Below, piece by piece: positions 1 through 14,400 of a stretch of DNA of 64,000 nt (position 1 is its first letter; each line of letters opens with the position of its first letter). Source of the stretch: Hetaerina americana (Eukaryota > Arthropoda > Insecta > Odonata > Calopterygidae). The translations under genes and the position numbers were made by a program. Below the pieces are notes generated by a model. The model worked only from the letters and a program-made list of their open reading frames with translations, made no database searches and had not been told where the DNA came from. Where the stretch lies: contig JAKTNV010000004.1 in the NCBI GenBank assembly GCA_022747635.1, forward strand, positions 22,363,469 to 22,427,468. Reading direction: 5' to 3'.

Positions 1-1789
1 TGCCAATAAAAATCGCATTTTTCAAAAAGAATTCACTTCCCTTTTTCATAGTCGCTGACTGATCTCCATCGCATCATTGAATGCATGTTCATTTTCTCCT
101 ACTTCCACGCACACAAAAGTCAATTTTACTATCACTGGCTGAATTATCCCGTTCATATGTTTCTTCCATTTTTTTCTACCTACGTCTCTCTCCTCCAAAA
201 CTCCCCATCAAGAGAGCGTTAATGCAAAAACTTAATCCACGACGGTAACCTTCTCCCCCATCAGAGATAACCAGGAATGGCTCCATAAATATCTCTCACG
301 TGCCAAAGTTTCATTAAGTATACAAACACTTCCAAACGCTAATACTTTGACGGATAGAACTAGAACGGAAATATGCGAGGAGATAACCCTGTAATTAACG
401 ACGGGTTGGCTGAAGAACAAATTACACACGCTCACTGAAAATGACCGCCCACCCATTCTCCATTACAAAATTCCCCCTCATAATATACTGCAAGAATGGT
501 CGTCGAATTGTCACGCAATCCAGGTCCACATCGGATATCATACGGGTCACCCGCGTCATCCCATGGAAAGTTTTGAAAACGGATCTCTCTGGATTCACTG
601 TCGTTTTCATAATGGATTTGGTTCCGCGGGCTTTGCGGCGGGGCGGGAGAGATGGGGTAATCATCCTGGGGGAGGCTAAGGGTTAGCCTGCGTGAACGCC
701 CCACGTCCTACCCCATCCATCCACCCACCACCTCCCTTGTCCATTAACGTTACAGACGTCCGAGAGGGGATGAGGGGCGCGGGGAAAACGGCGGGAAGCG
801 ACTCGTAAATCCAGTTCCTCAGTCCGTATTCATAAGGACGCGCAGTGGGAAGGTTGGGGAGGGTGAGGTGAAAAACGGATAAAAGTGTCTTTGGTGGGGG
901 ATTGTGTGCACTGGTAACAGGCGTACGCGACCCGACTGGCACTTGGGATTGGAATGGACGGGCAGTCGGCGGCAGTGACGCCGTTAAAAGGGGATTGACC
1001 CTTTAAATTGAAAGGACGCGGGAGGGTGCGTGTGTGAGTGATGGAATGAGAGGGAGTTGAGGCAAACAGAGTGTAGGGCAAATAATAATAACGTAAAAGT
1101 ATTATGCCTCCCTCCGATTAATTTGCCGCCGGAGCGCTAAAAATATTGTGCCCGTCGCTCCGTGAAAAGGCATCAAGAAATTCACGGCGCTTGGATAGCG
1201 TGCCAGGAATAAAAATGAGCGCCGTTAAGGTTTCACGGCTCCATAACCAAGCAGAAAAATTGGGTGAAAACGCGGTGGTTATTAGCCTCAGGGATAATTA
1301 TTACCCCTCATATTGATCCCAGCGAGTATTGTGCATCCTCGAGGCACAATATAAACTAAGGCTATGTAAAGTTATATTGCCAAAAATACCAACAACTTTC
1401 AAATTTGAAATGCGACCACCATCAATTAAGCCTTTGATAACTCATATTAGCAGGAGTGAGACGATAGAGGTTTAGAAATCTTACGCCACTACATATAGTG
1501 CCTGAAAGAACCATTAATAAAACAAATTAATTACGACTTGCAAGACGCTTCCAAAATATAGTAAGTCAAAAACTTTAATTGTTGCCCTCCACTGTTATTT
1601 CGCCTTAAATACTTCATGAATGATGCCTGGTATGGATTTTAAAATACGTACTAAAATAAAGAGTAAGTGTTACTCAAGCATTAATTTAATCAATTTTTCA
1701 TTTCTATGAGGAAATAGAATGCAGCCTACAGACATACATGGTTGTATCCCATTATCACTAGAATTAAGAAAACCGTAATTCCAATGAAA
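1..1789. other. Non-coding DNA with a GC-rich island at about 600-1090
   Basis: AT-rich sequence surrounds an island of roughly 0.5 kb rich in G and A runs on the plus strand. Several overlapping open frames occur on both strands of the island. Their translations are low-complexity Pro/Ser/Arg mixtures with no family match, so I treat them as chance frames. Probably intronic. Confidence 0.4.
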
Positions 1790-1800
1790 ATACTTGGTGA

Positions 1801-1905
1801 TACACAAGCGTGGTTTTGATGCTGAGCATAATCATCAGGTGGGGATGGTTCACCACATCGAGAACATGACTGTGTGGTTAGTAATTGTTTGGTGGAATTT
1901 CGGGA
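1801..1905. mobile_element. Degenerate palindromic hammerhead-like element (oldest copy)
   Basis: Minus strand 1840-1801 reads CTGATGA, then a short ATGC/GCAT stem, then AAAAC and a CACG segment. This is the arrangement of the intact element at 21972-22206, with GAAA decayed to AAAA. On the plus strand 1843-1880 carries a weaker mirror copy (GATGG...CACATCGAGAACATGACTGTGT). The two halves meet near CAGGTGG, as in the young copy. The tail after the second half cannot be aligned safely and I see no target duplication. Confidence 0.5.
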
Positions 1906-4900
1906 CCTTTTTTGCCGGAACCACTATAGGTACATATTACCATATATTATATAGGTATATATAGGTATATATTATCATATTATAGACGAACCCTATTACA
2001 ATATTCCGCATAATAATTTACTATGGTGGAAAATTGTAATACTCTTCGCCTCTGTTATTATGGAAAAGTTCTACTACATTACATCTCAAACTATAATTTA
2101 TACAACTACATATTATTTAAGAGCAAATAAATTCATCAACAGAGATGTGAACATTCTTTTTGGTGACAGATCTAATATTGTAAAAGTTTTAGTACGTTAT
2201 ACGGCGTAATCCGTTATGTTATTACCATCATCTGCTTCATATTTGTGAACTCATGAAAATCCATATTTTTAAATTGTTTAAAGGTATCCCATCTATGAAA
2301 ATAATTTTAAGAGTTTTAATAAATTGAGTAAATTACAGCGGAGCAATTAAAATTTTCCAAGATACAGAAGAATTTATTTCTTTCTTAATGAAAAATTTTT
2401 GGGAGCACTCAGAGAAGACGAATATAATTATATCAAGTTTATGAAATATCACAAAAAATAATATTACAAAGGGAAAAGAGTGGTCAGAAGATTGGACTGG
2501 AACCACGAAGGAATGAACGCTGAAAAAGATATACTACAAAAATTTGAGCTGGCAAAATGTTTTCTTATAACCCAACCTTACGTGAAGCCTTTGAGTAATT
2601 TTATTCCCATTAAAACTTTCCAAGGGTTTTATGCTAGAGGAAACTTGAGGCAATTTCCCCCCTAAGATATCTGAGAAATGCAAACAAGCCCCTTCTTCCA
2701 AAGCCATACGTCTGATGTCACAAAGTTGAATCGGAACTGGGACCAGTTCATAAGAGAACATTTACCTGAAAAGAAAAATAAAAATGCTAATTTTCATGAG
2801 CTGAATAAAAGCAGGAGTAGCACCAAAGTAAGGTAGCATTAGATGGTTGAATTATGTAAACCACGCAACCAGGCGTTAATTTACAATTTCTTCTGGCAAG
2901 CACGACTCACAAACTCGTATATGAAGGAATGATTTATGATTCTTTTTTCCCTTTTCCAATAGATATTATCTTCATCCGTAAACGAAATTAATTGAAACAG
3001 AAATGTAATCATTAAACATATTTAATTCGGGTTTTATTTGAGTTAATGCTGCGGTAATGAACTGATGGGTTGATTACTGCGATACTGGTGTAAAGTTCAA
3101 CTCTAAATATGGCCTTAATAGTAACGTTGACACATTCAAGTTCGTTGGGTCATTTTTTTCTCTCTCTGCCTCCAGTATTTATTCAAAACATACTCGACTG
3201 AATTTAGTACACAGCTGGAATTAGGGAGAGTATTTAGGGACATTCGCTGTGCTTAACTGTGGACCTTACGACTCATTGACTTAAAGTGCGGAATATAAAG
3301 CAAAGTAAATTAAAATGAATTAACTCTATTTGAGCAGCAATAATAATATTAAAACATAAGAGTTCATATTTAAATTGCCAAGTTTCACGTAAGGGAAAGA
3401 CACCTACACCCCAAGCTCCGGCAAGTTGAATGGACAATCTTTCATTTTCCGCACAAGTACCTACTGCCATTAAGCTTGAACTACACCGGGCCGGAGAAAC
3501 AATTTCCAATTCGAGACCGTACGTCGGAAACCTGAGAGTTTATGCACATTGCTCGAGCGGAAAACTTACAAACGACATCGAATTCAATATGGCAACGCTT
3601 TCAATTTTAGTCGCACATCTGCACATAGACAAACACCGGGCGGAAATGCTTAGTATCTTTACCCACTTGAAAGTCAAAATAGCAACGGGGCTCCCAAGTG
3701 GAAAGGAAGGCATCCGGACGAGCGTAGGACTTTTAATATCAGCACGAGAGATCGAAGGAAGAGGAATTCGAATTGAGGCGATCTTGATCCTCACCATCGT
3801 AGCGGATTGGAGGGCCGGGGCCCTTTGGGCAATAATAACACCCGAGTGAAAAAAATGCAGCCATTCGGCTCGTCATTCTCTTCCATCGGCACGCAGGATC
3901 GGAGGCATTGGGAGGATCGGCGACGGGTTGGAGGAGGGACGGAGAATGTGTAATATATCTTCCCAATGCCCCTCTGGGTGGGAAACAAAATCAACCTCTC
4001 ACTCACACCCCTCCTTGTTCTGTAAGATTTTTCCGGTGGAGAGAGAGAGAAAGAGAGAAAGGGAGGGAGTGAAAAAGAGACTGAAGAGACTCACGGGGTG
4101 AAATGGGGAGAGAGGATGACGGAGGGGGAGGGACCACGGGCTGAGGCTTTGGGTAAGTAAAGACCGTTAAAAAAGAGACTTAAGAGACTGTACTGGAAGC
4201 ATACGATGGATCTTATTGTCCGTGGGTATCAGAACGGAAACGGGTGGCGGAACAAGCGAGTGGACTGCAATTAAAATGGCCGAGAGTTAAACAGTGGAGG
4301 AGGATTTTCTTGCAACATGGTTTTGGTATTCGTGAGAGGAGTTAAGATGGCATCTCAAATTGGGTTACGTAGACCCCATCCTGGATAGGCCTCGAGAATT
4401 CAGAACACACGCGGAATGATTGAATTAGCATCTTAAACAAAATAGTAAGGAAAAAGTTGCAAGGCGTTTAAATTATTAGGGCTCAAAAGAAAGCCTCATA
4501 TTATCAATGTAGCCTGACATAGGATCTCAGGCATAGAAAAACTTACCTTTAAAAAATTGAGAAAGATTCCGAATATAGCAAATAGTTTTCTATTGACCAC
4601 GGATAATAGTTCAACAATTACAGTAAACTAACTATGATGAACAAGATGTACAAAGAGATAAATTTAGATAAACATGGAAAGATATGAATTAGTGAAATAG
4701 AATAAACGTTTTGCGGTATGATATGCGGTGTCGCTCAAGAAATCATTTTTCTAAATGAGGGTTTTTCCCACAAAGAAGTTTCATAATACATGTCCTTCAA
4801 AATCTCCAATTAGCTGTATTATGACTTTCTGAAAACATATGAATTCTATTTTTTTAAGTTTCTCATGAAATTCATTGATGTTTGAATAGGACCAAAACAC

Positions 4901-5335
4901 CCTTCGAATGTACGCCTCATTATAGATTTTGTTATATACAAATTATTAGAAACTATTACAGTATGTTATTGCACTCAGAAGACTATCATTTTTTCACTCA
5001 ATATTATTATGCTAAGGAAACTGATCTCCAGTAGGTAGAAGTAAAACAACACTAAACAGAACAAGAAGAAGATTCATTAGTGCTTAAAAAAGGTGAAATT
5101 TATCAAAATTATTCCCAAGATTGAAGAAATTAAAATCCAAACACCAATGGCCTTTCTTCCACCGACCCTCACCCTCATTCATTCCCATTTACTCGTATTT
5201 TTAAAATGAGTGTTTATAAATTCGTGAGTACGTCTATTTGCTGAAATAAATTATTACCTTAATCAGTTACGTGAAAATTTATAAGTGAATTTTTACTTTT
5301 TCAAAATTAACTTCTTCCAAGTATTTCAAGATTAT
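1906..5335. other. Non-coding AT-rich DNA with a GC-rich island at about 3400-4330
   Basis: A 139-codon open frame on the plus strand at 3430-3849 lies in the island. Its translation has no recognisable domain and the reverse strand is also open there, so I do not call a gene. A GA-rich microsatellite runs at about 4038-4075. Nothing else is recognisable. Confidence 0.4.
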
Positions 5336-5479
5336 TTCAATGCAACAATTTCTGAGTGTAAAAATCATTCACCAAGACCGCGATGAATTTTACACTCTGA
5401 AATTGTTGCATTGAAATGCATATTAGCGGATGACTCTGCTAAAATTTACTGTTGAGGCATCTCCTGTAGTTTCTTGGAA
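5336..5479 (+). repeat. Palindrome-plus-tail interspersed repeat, copy 1
   Basis: The sequence starts TTCAATGCAACAATTTCTGA, turns around near 5376, and returns as CTGAAATTGTTGCATTGAA. It then continues into a non-palindromic tail beginning ATTAGCGGATGACTC and ending near CTTGGAA. A second copy with the same head and tail is at 37417-37569, so this is a dispersed family and not a chance hairpin. No open frame or tRNA-like head is present. The mechanism of spread is unknown. Confidence 0.7.
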
Positions 5480-8400
5480 TTTTTCATAAGGTTATTATAA
5501 CTCGCAATGTAAACTTCAAACACAACCAAGGAGAAGTCTCTACCATGAGAGCTGAAGCTTTGAAAATCAATATGCTGATTTGTATACGAGCGCATTATTA
5601 AAAAGGGAAGACATTATATATATTCCAACCCAAATACCGTTTTATGAAAATTAAGATATGGAAAAGAGTTGGATAAAGATTAAATGGCCATCGCTCAATG
5701 AGTATGAAAGGAACCGATTTAACGCAACCACTATGGATGACTCAGGGAAATAAAAGCATATCAGTACATGGTGATCGCTTGCAGTTCACTTCAATTGCCT
5801 AATTACTTTAAAGAGATTTGAATTGAATTTGACCTTGCCCACCTTACTCATCATTAGTGCTTTAAAATTTAATTGTATCATATTCCTTTAGGGCTTAATA
5901 TTAGAGAAATTTAGTTTATTATATTTTCGGATATTTTTTTACTTCTAACTATAAATAATGCAATTTCTTTAAGAGCTGTAAAATATTTCGGTACCTAATT
6001 GATAACTCTATCGACATAACTAATGTCTGCAGTACTGAAATTACTTTCATTATTTAAGCAAGGATTACTCTGGAGATGAATGACCTCTTTTTCAACAAGG
6101 ACTCAATCGAAATGCAAGTTATCAATATACTTCACAAAAGTTTCAATTTACTACAAATTACGTAGCCTAGAACGACGATTAGTCTAGAGAAATAAAAAAC
6201 TCTCAACTAAATAAATTTCCTGTAAACTTCCTCTTACTCCCACATCAGTTGAATACTAGAACGATATAAGAATGATGAATTTCGAAATAAGTATGCCAGA
6301 AGTATGACGACAGTCAGAGTAAATGTTCTTCTTCTTTAAACTTTGCTCATGAACGGCGTAAAAATTACTCGAATCTAGTTGAATCTTGCAGGAGGAAGAT
6401 ATTTAGCATTCTGTAATTTATTTTCCCCAAAATAATGTCAATAGCGAAATATTTAGCATTCCATTCAAAATGTTTGACTCTGATATATTTTATTTAAATT
6501 TATTAAATATTGCTTCAACATTTTTCATCTATTTTGTTGAAAAATCTTTAATTCGGCTTGCACTTGGAGGCACGTGGAGAGAGTGTCCGAAGGTCAGTCG
6601 CCTTTCCCGAGCACTATGGTACAAAGAATCGTGTTAAGGCTGGAGAGAGGCATGCGTGAAAGTTACGGAATTGGCAAAAGGAAGCCCAAGGAGAGCGTGA
6701 ACGTGAGGGGAAATACTTGAAGACACGAAGGGAAGATGCGAAAAAGGATTGGAGATCGGAGTGATTTAAGAGGAGCCAGGGGACTCCGCTGTTTAGAAAT
6801 TAGGTTAACCAAGAATGGCTCAAGTGGGGAAAAGCACAGGGGAGAAAATATATGGGATTAGGACCAAAGAAAGGGCAGGGGACCAGGTTGAGGATAACGA
6901 ATTGCGGTGGACAATTTTAACAAAAAAAGAAGATTCTTATTAAAACAGCGCATAAAACAGGAATTTGTGCATAAAAATACATTTTAAGTTAATACGAGAA
7001 AATATTTTATTTCATACAATAAAATGGAGAGGAAAATTCAGATACTATTACTAGATCTAGTTCGTGGAGCAAATAAATATTTAAGATAGAATTTCAAATA
7101 ATTATAAATTAATCGAATATTATAATACTTACAATTAAATATCATTTGTTATATCTCATAAAACTAGTTTCTTCATTATTGAAATTAAAAAATAATATTG
7201 TTACTTACACCTAAAAACTAATATTATGATTTACTAGCTGAACAAAGTGTATTTTTACCTAATTTGGTTTGACATAAATTATTAATTCACGAAAGTAATA
7301 CCTTTGTAATTTTAAACCAACTAATTCCAAGCAGAAAACTTGGAAATAACCGGGAATCGAAGGCTTTTTTCACGCAATACATCTTCATTAAAATATTCTA
7401 AAACGCATTAATTAAACTCCTACCAATAAAAACCCAAGTACATTTGTTCACCACTAGAAAAAAATGTCGAGAGAAATGCGTTGGGATAAAAAGCAGTTCA
7501 TTGCGTAGGTTGAAAAAGGCTCTGAATAGCCTTGGAGGGAATTTTAGCACGGACCAATTTGGTACCACAGGAAAGATTTAAGGAAATTGAAAAGATCTGG
7601 TAAGCTACGGGGAGACTGGAGATGGAGCGTTGGTGTTCCATAAAATGATGGAATATGAAAATAAAATGCAATAATAATAATCATATCTACCCTAAGGAAT
7701 TCAAATTTCTAGGAAATATGAATTCATCATTTCTGCTGAATGGGAATAAAGTTGTTCAGGTGAAGAGCAATGCTAATGTTTTAGATTTAGGAAAGATAAT
7801 GTACATCCGCTATATTTTTAATATCGAATTACTACATATTTTGACTTGTAAAATGATTATAATGTTTGATTTTAGTGAAACATCTTCATGAGAAATATGC
7901 CAAAAAATAACGTTTTAAGAATAGTTCCTTGGTTTCAAAAACATAAATAATCTAAAATTTATTATAGAACAGAAGCAGTTCGAATTTTACTTGAGAGAAG
8001 AATGACTGATCCGTGTGGTTGGTCACCAAACCACTATTGAGAGTAATATACGGTTTTCAATATAATATCCCAGTTTACAGAAAATCCGCGGGCTTCGAAC
8101 TATTTTACAGGTATTAAAACAAATTTAGAAAAAGAATTCTCTGGCATTAGCGCTCTTAAGGCAAGTTTGTAGCGTAATATTCAGCTATCAATCATGAACG
8201 CGAATCGCCATGCATAATTCAACATGGCGATTCAGTCATGTTAACACAGCACAAAGCACCGGAGAAGGAAAAATAAAGGATTTTTAATGATAAACACAAG
8301 GCAAACGGAAACAGTTTCGCGCCAGAAACACTGCCCCATCGTATAAACATCTGTGCATACAAGTATGTTTGGATGAATATGCTATAACAACGCCAGCTGG

Positions 8401-11400
8401 AGTGTGAGTCAAGCGCCAGATTTAATTTTCCTTTTTAAAATTTTCATAACTCAATGAGAAGCGACGCCAGAAGAAACATGCGTTCTTTGATGGTGCATCT
8501 ATACAATTTTTACCAAGCACAAGAAAATTCAAACGCAATACAGATTATTTAAAGTTCCAATTCAAAATAATTGCGATTTCAGCTACGCGGTAGAGATAAC
8601 ATTCACTCCGAAAAGAGAAGGAAGCAGTGACTTATTAAGTAGTTTTTCTATCTACCGTTACCAATTATAGTTTCCTTTCACTTTTATTCGATACATAAAT
8701 GCACACGCCATTTATACATCATATTCAAGGTGCTATGAATTAGGACGCAGACGTCCCTGTGCCAATTGCCGCTTCATCTTATTTAGCTTTGGGATGCGGT
8801 TGGAAAAAAAGCAGTTCCCCCAAACGGATTTTTGATGACAAGATGAAAACTCTCAAGGGAAAGGCGAATCAAGAAGCGACGGCTATGAAGAGGGGTTAAA
8901 TGGTAAACAAAGGCGGACGCTCGATAGGGCTTGGCAATCACGGCCATTCGCCAAGGTACAAGGAATCGGTGATAGAGACAAAAATTTCGAATTTCGATGC
9001 CTCCCCCTATTCGCTCCTTCCCCACCCTACAAAGTTCACTCGCATTCATTTTCGGTTGGGCGGAGTAAAGGGTCATGTTCGGGGAGGGATTTCGGGGTTC
9101 AAGGGAAACCGGAGAAGGGGGGAGAGGAGAAGAGTAGGAGTAGCGACAAGACTGCCTTGGGAGATTTGGGACTGGAATTGGGCCAGGGGAAACATGGTGG
9201 CCCCGGCTCGAGATCGCAGAGCAAAAACGTTCCCCCGTTTCTGAAGGGGGGAAAAATTGCACCCACTCCTCGACTACCATTTTCATGACGGGAGGAGGGG
9301 GTTCCTTTTTTTCCATCGTAACCATTTTTTTTTCGATACTGAGAGGAAGGGTTATCGTGCGTTGCGCGGAGCGAATCTCGGGGGAAGTGGGCGGGAAGGG
9401 AATGAGAGGGTGTGGGGTGGGGAAAGATTGGAGGAGAGGGAAGCGTGGGGAAACCCCTCCGAGTGGGAATGGGAGGGCCGCGAAGAAGAGACGGGGAGGG
9501 AGTGAAAGAGGTCAAGCGAGAATGGGAATTCGGTGAAAAACGATGGGAGGACTAAGGAGATGAGGATCAGGGAAAGGATGGCCGGACGGGATGAGATGTA
9601 TAAAAGACGAGAGAGGGAAAGTGCTCTGTTCGCAAGAAATGAGGATCTTAAGGAAGAAGAATAAAAAATTATTACCCTGCCTCCACCTGATACCATTCCA
9701 CAACCAAATGGACTAGCAATCAGCCACCCGCTGCAGGGAAAAAATACTCTTGATATTGCAAAGTCAATTGATATTGAAAAAACATTTACCAAAACCTCGT
9801 ACCTTCTCATTCACTTATCTCGGTATATTCTTCGAGTTATATGATAACAATTCGGCAGGTTACAGCTAATACCTATTTATGATTCTTTTAGACTAAATTT
9901 TTACAATGCACACAAAATACAAGTGAAAGATTGGAAATAAAAGAATATATAGAATCGATTTTTCATAGCAGGATATTAAAGCGTTCTAAAATATTTTTTC
10001 ATGCACAGATCTTTGTTTTCACGAATAATTCATTAATGATGTATAACCCCAATCGCATTATACAAATTATAATACACATAAATACAAATTAATTTACCGT
10101 AACAGTGGGACAATTTCCAGCGGTGACGATAAAATAATTATTAATAATGTATTCAATACAATAAAAGATTATTGTATTAATTACATTTTTAAGAAATGTC
10201 AACCCATCTTGTATTCTCTCATAATCATCTACTGCGTGAATTAATTTAACTTCAAAATTTTGGCATTGGTATTTCTTTGAATATTATCGGTAACTTTTTG
10301 TTCACATTCCATTCAAAAAACTTAGATTCATGAAGCACAAGAAAAAACTTTAAAATATCTAATTTTTATAAATATTTTAAATCATGTTAAATGCCACTGT
10401 CTTGGAGAGCTTGAATAACGAATGATACAAGGGAAAAGGTAACTAAGATTATTTTTTTAATTGTTCAAATCAAAACGCAGCTGACCCAGTAACGATTCAT
10501 ATTCCAAATAATGCGCTCTGATTGTACGCGATATGACATATTTTCCATAATTATGAAGTCATATGAAGACATATGTCTTTAATGAATATAAAATGATCTT
10601 TAGCACACCTGAGTCCACGACTATGATGCTAAAAGCTCTATGCCTACAAGGAAAACTAATACGGACAGTAAATAAAGATCTTCCTGCTGGTTGCACATTT
10701 TGAATGATTTTTACCCTCACATAATGAGTTGACCTTCAATTTCCGATATTCCCTTTATATTTTCACCGTAATAGAAAACAAAGCAGCACACTCAATAATG
10801 TAGAAGCTTACTACTACTGCCTTTAATTCCTCACCGAATATTATCATATTATTTCTCAGACATTTTTCTCTTTTAGCATAAAGGTACTTATCTACTTTCT
10901 AATTATTCATTCACATTACACCAACGCAATTTTAAACAGTTATCAGTCGTTATTTTGCTGACAGTTAATTCAATGGCTATAAAAACCCTGTACGTAGATG
11001 CACAGAAAATATTAGAGACATGATATTGTAAGTTTTAATTTTTTAATTGCAGAAAATATTAGAAAATAAATGAATTAATTGTCATGGGAAATGATTTTGC
11101 TATGAATACTGAGTGAGATAAATACAGCTAAAAACGGATGTTTGGTCTAATGTAAATTTATGTATTAAGGACAGTAAAATGATGCACGTGTTCAATTGTA
11201 TATTATACTGAAAATCTCAAATCTCTCAATCGTCATTCAAAGAAATAACCACCAGTGACCCGTGAGGAATGTGTTTTACCTCATTTTTTCTTTTTGTCCA
11301 GGAGAGTTGAATTCGCAAAAAACAATATTCATAAAATTCACGAAAACGTGCGAGTAACCAAAAAATTCAGTAAAAAAGTCAATCACAATTTGTCACTGGA

Positions 11401-14400
11401 ATTATCAATTTTCTTTAAGCGCTGTCTTTTCATTTTGAAACATATTTGGATTGGCTCAATCGATGATCGTTCGGAAACACCTGGGAAGGGATTTGCTCCA
11501 AGCCTGGTGGAAACTCTATAGTGCTTGATTCCCGTGCGTCGAGTGGGGAGGCATAGGAATAGAAAGGGGTTTTTAAGAAAGAAACCAAAACAGAACATGA
11601 AGGCTAGCTTCCACAGATGGAAAATAATTGAGCAAATTTCGAAGAAGAGGAAATAAAGTGATGGCCAAGTGAGATAAAACGGAAGAAAGACAATGCGTGC
11701 GGAGAGGCGCGAAAAAAAGTGTTTTTCTTCAGGTAAGAGATGGCGAGCACACAAAATACGTATCGGGGAATTTGTTTGCAATTCCGGAGAGAGGTAAAAA
11801 AAATTAAAAATTTTCTTTGTACCAACAAAGAGACATGTCTAGAGGAATAAATTGCCAAGTACAGAGGCCATTACCCTGCAATAACCGCACCAGGAAGAAG
11901 CGGCCACATAGATTTTCCAGCTGGTCACAGTGGATGTGCGCTTGGCAGAAGAAGAGGCGACGTGCGTACAAATATAACATCTGTTGAAAAATTCTTTAGA
12001 CGAGAGCATGGAAAGGAGACTGGCGGGGCAACCTCTCTACTCCTGAAACGTCTTCATTTTAAGGAACCAGACATCATTTTCCGAGTTTTAGGCCTGACGA
12101 AGAACAATATAGAAAAGAGGTATAAAATTAATGCTTAGTTTTTATCAAATGTAAAATAACCTTTTTCTTGATTTCAAAAACCTTTTCAAGTATACTATTA
12201 TATTTCTTGGAAAACTGTTCAGACAACATAGGATCGGCTCAAAAAATTCCCATGAGGGACTGGCCGTCGGTGATATAGTTACGCAAAGTGAGTACAGATG
12301 AAGTAATCTTTATGCGTCGCCACCTTTCGAGCTGATTTACAGAAAAGAGAAAGGAAAAACAATGTAAATTACACAGTAAAATCCCCTTCAGAAAGAAAGG
12401 CGATTTCGACTATGTGTATGCTTTGGATATATTTAGAGGTTGTTTTCAGGCCTTTGTCTGACCAAAAACTCCTACTCTTTGAACATGAATTGTTTTTTTC
12501 AAATATATATCTCAGATGTTTCGAGAAAAAATTATTTCAAGACTATAATAACACTAAGAACAAACATATTAGTATTAACTTTATGCATCCTGGGCTCGCT
12601 GCAAAAAAACACCAGGCAAAGGAATAAAATATTTACTTAAAAAAGGAGTATCTTATCTTGAAAAGTAATTAGCGAAAGCTATTCTGAATGCAACAATGAT
12701 AGACCTCGGTTTTTATTTCTACAAAAAAGAAAATCCTTCGTCTACAGTAAACTTACAGAAAACATTGAGCAGGTGAACTGATGTCTGAAATTCACTCAAT
12801 TATTTCAAGCAAATATTTTTCAATGCGGCCAAGAATAAAAAATCGGCGAAGAAGTTTTTTTCGCCGATCGCCGAAGAAAAATTTCCCCTCGAGTTATACA
12901 TTACTGTATGGACCAAAATTTCATCACTTAGAATGGAATCACTTTAAAACCGTGAACCCTCAACTTTTCAGCTACATAAACGATACACCTTTGGATAGTT
13001 TTCAGTGACATGTGAGTAGAAATTCTGTGTGTTTCATACTAAATTTATTCAAGCCTTTTTACCCAATAACTTTAGATAACCTAAATAACCAGTAAATGAA
13101 ATTTACCTTACCAGACATGAAAAATAAATTTATTGTAGACATGACATATATCTACAGATTCGTTTACTTTTAGTGAGAATTAGGTCCCCATTGAAATATC
13201 GGAGCTTTTAGAGTTTTCTTATGCAATGATTACTCAAAATCATTACATGGCCCACTAGAGAGAATAATTTTCATTAAAAAACTAGACCTTGTTGCAATTA
13301 GGCCAACAAAGCTGGACCATTTTTTCAAAAAATATGTTTTGAAACCGTAGGTCTGTATAACAATTGGATTTTTATGGGAAAATTTTAATTATTGTTCCTT
13401 TCACTTGTGAAAAAATAAGAAACATGGGCTATGATTACACCCTAATAAAGAATCATGAGCAAAAATGGTATATACTCAATTCGATAAATAGTAATGAAAG
13501 GCCGAAGGGAAATTTGTAAGTACTGGTGACGGTGCATTCCATATGTGACGGTGCAAAAATTTCGCCCATGTGTATTTTTTACTCCATTCATTTTATTCAC
13601 TTGTCTGTTAGTTTCATTTGGTTATCATATAACTAGGAGGGTTATTATTCATAAACAATCTCAAATTAGCCACAGATATTGTTAATAAGCAATGGATTTG
13701 ATCAATATTCTCCTTTTGATTAAATTAAAGATAGAAACTCTAATTAAAAAGCGCAAAAAAGTTTACATTGAACACGTAAAAAAAATTATCGTAAAAAATA
13801 AAAAAAAAACACTTAAAAGACTGCAAATAAGATTAGGCTTCTGAAAATGCGCCGCAAGTTCTTTTATGCACGTGTCACCATGAGACGTAAGTTATCCTTC
13901 ACGTATAATCGTAACAGAATCGAAGAACTTCTGGAATGAATATTGGAAAATATGGCCATTGAATTTGAAGGTGAAACTAAGCAGAACTACCTTCGCAATT
14001 TAATGGTTGAATGTAAACTTCTAACCGTAACCTTCTCAGAGGAGTGTGTGAGAAGAGGTTATTTTTCACTCATTTCCTCCTTGCTCAAAATGGGTCATTA
14101 ATGCGGCCGCTTTGGCGCATTTTGGAGAGAAGCGGGATACCTTAAATAGATCACAAGAGATTCATTATAAGGATTAATTTGGATAACACTTGAAGCTGGC
14201 GGAAGACACGGGTCATCCTTCCACATCGAGAGAAAGGACAATCGGCAAACTGTTAGTGAGAATAGGAGCGACGGCAAGTAATGAAATAAACCCCATGCCT
14301 CAAACTAATAGTTTTATATCGAAATAAGGACATCACGTTACTCAGAAAAGTGGTCATTTTTTTAGAAGATAGAAAAGGATCGCATTAATATTTATGACTG

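Noticed and set aside
3430..3849. 139-codon open frame with few low-complexity runs
   Set aside because: It is the most protein-like of the unexplained frames but matches no family I know, and the reverse strand is open too. A protein search and a codon-bias test would decide.
8783..9810. Long overlapping open frames on both strands (up to 180 codons)
   Set aside because: They lie in a purine-rich GC island where stops are rare in all frames. Translations are low-complexity and have no domain, signal peptide or splice context.
12845..12880. ATCGGCGAA/TTCGCCGAT hairpin as a terminator
   Set aside because: Rho-independent terminators do not apply in a eukaryotic intron. Likely a chance 9-bp inverted repeat.
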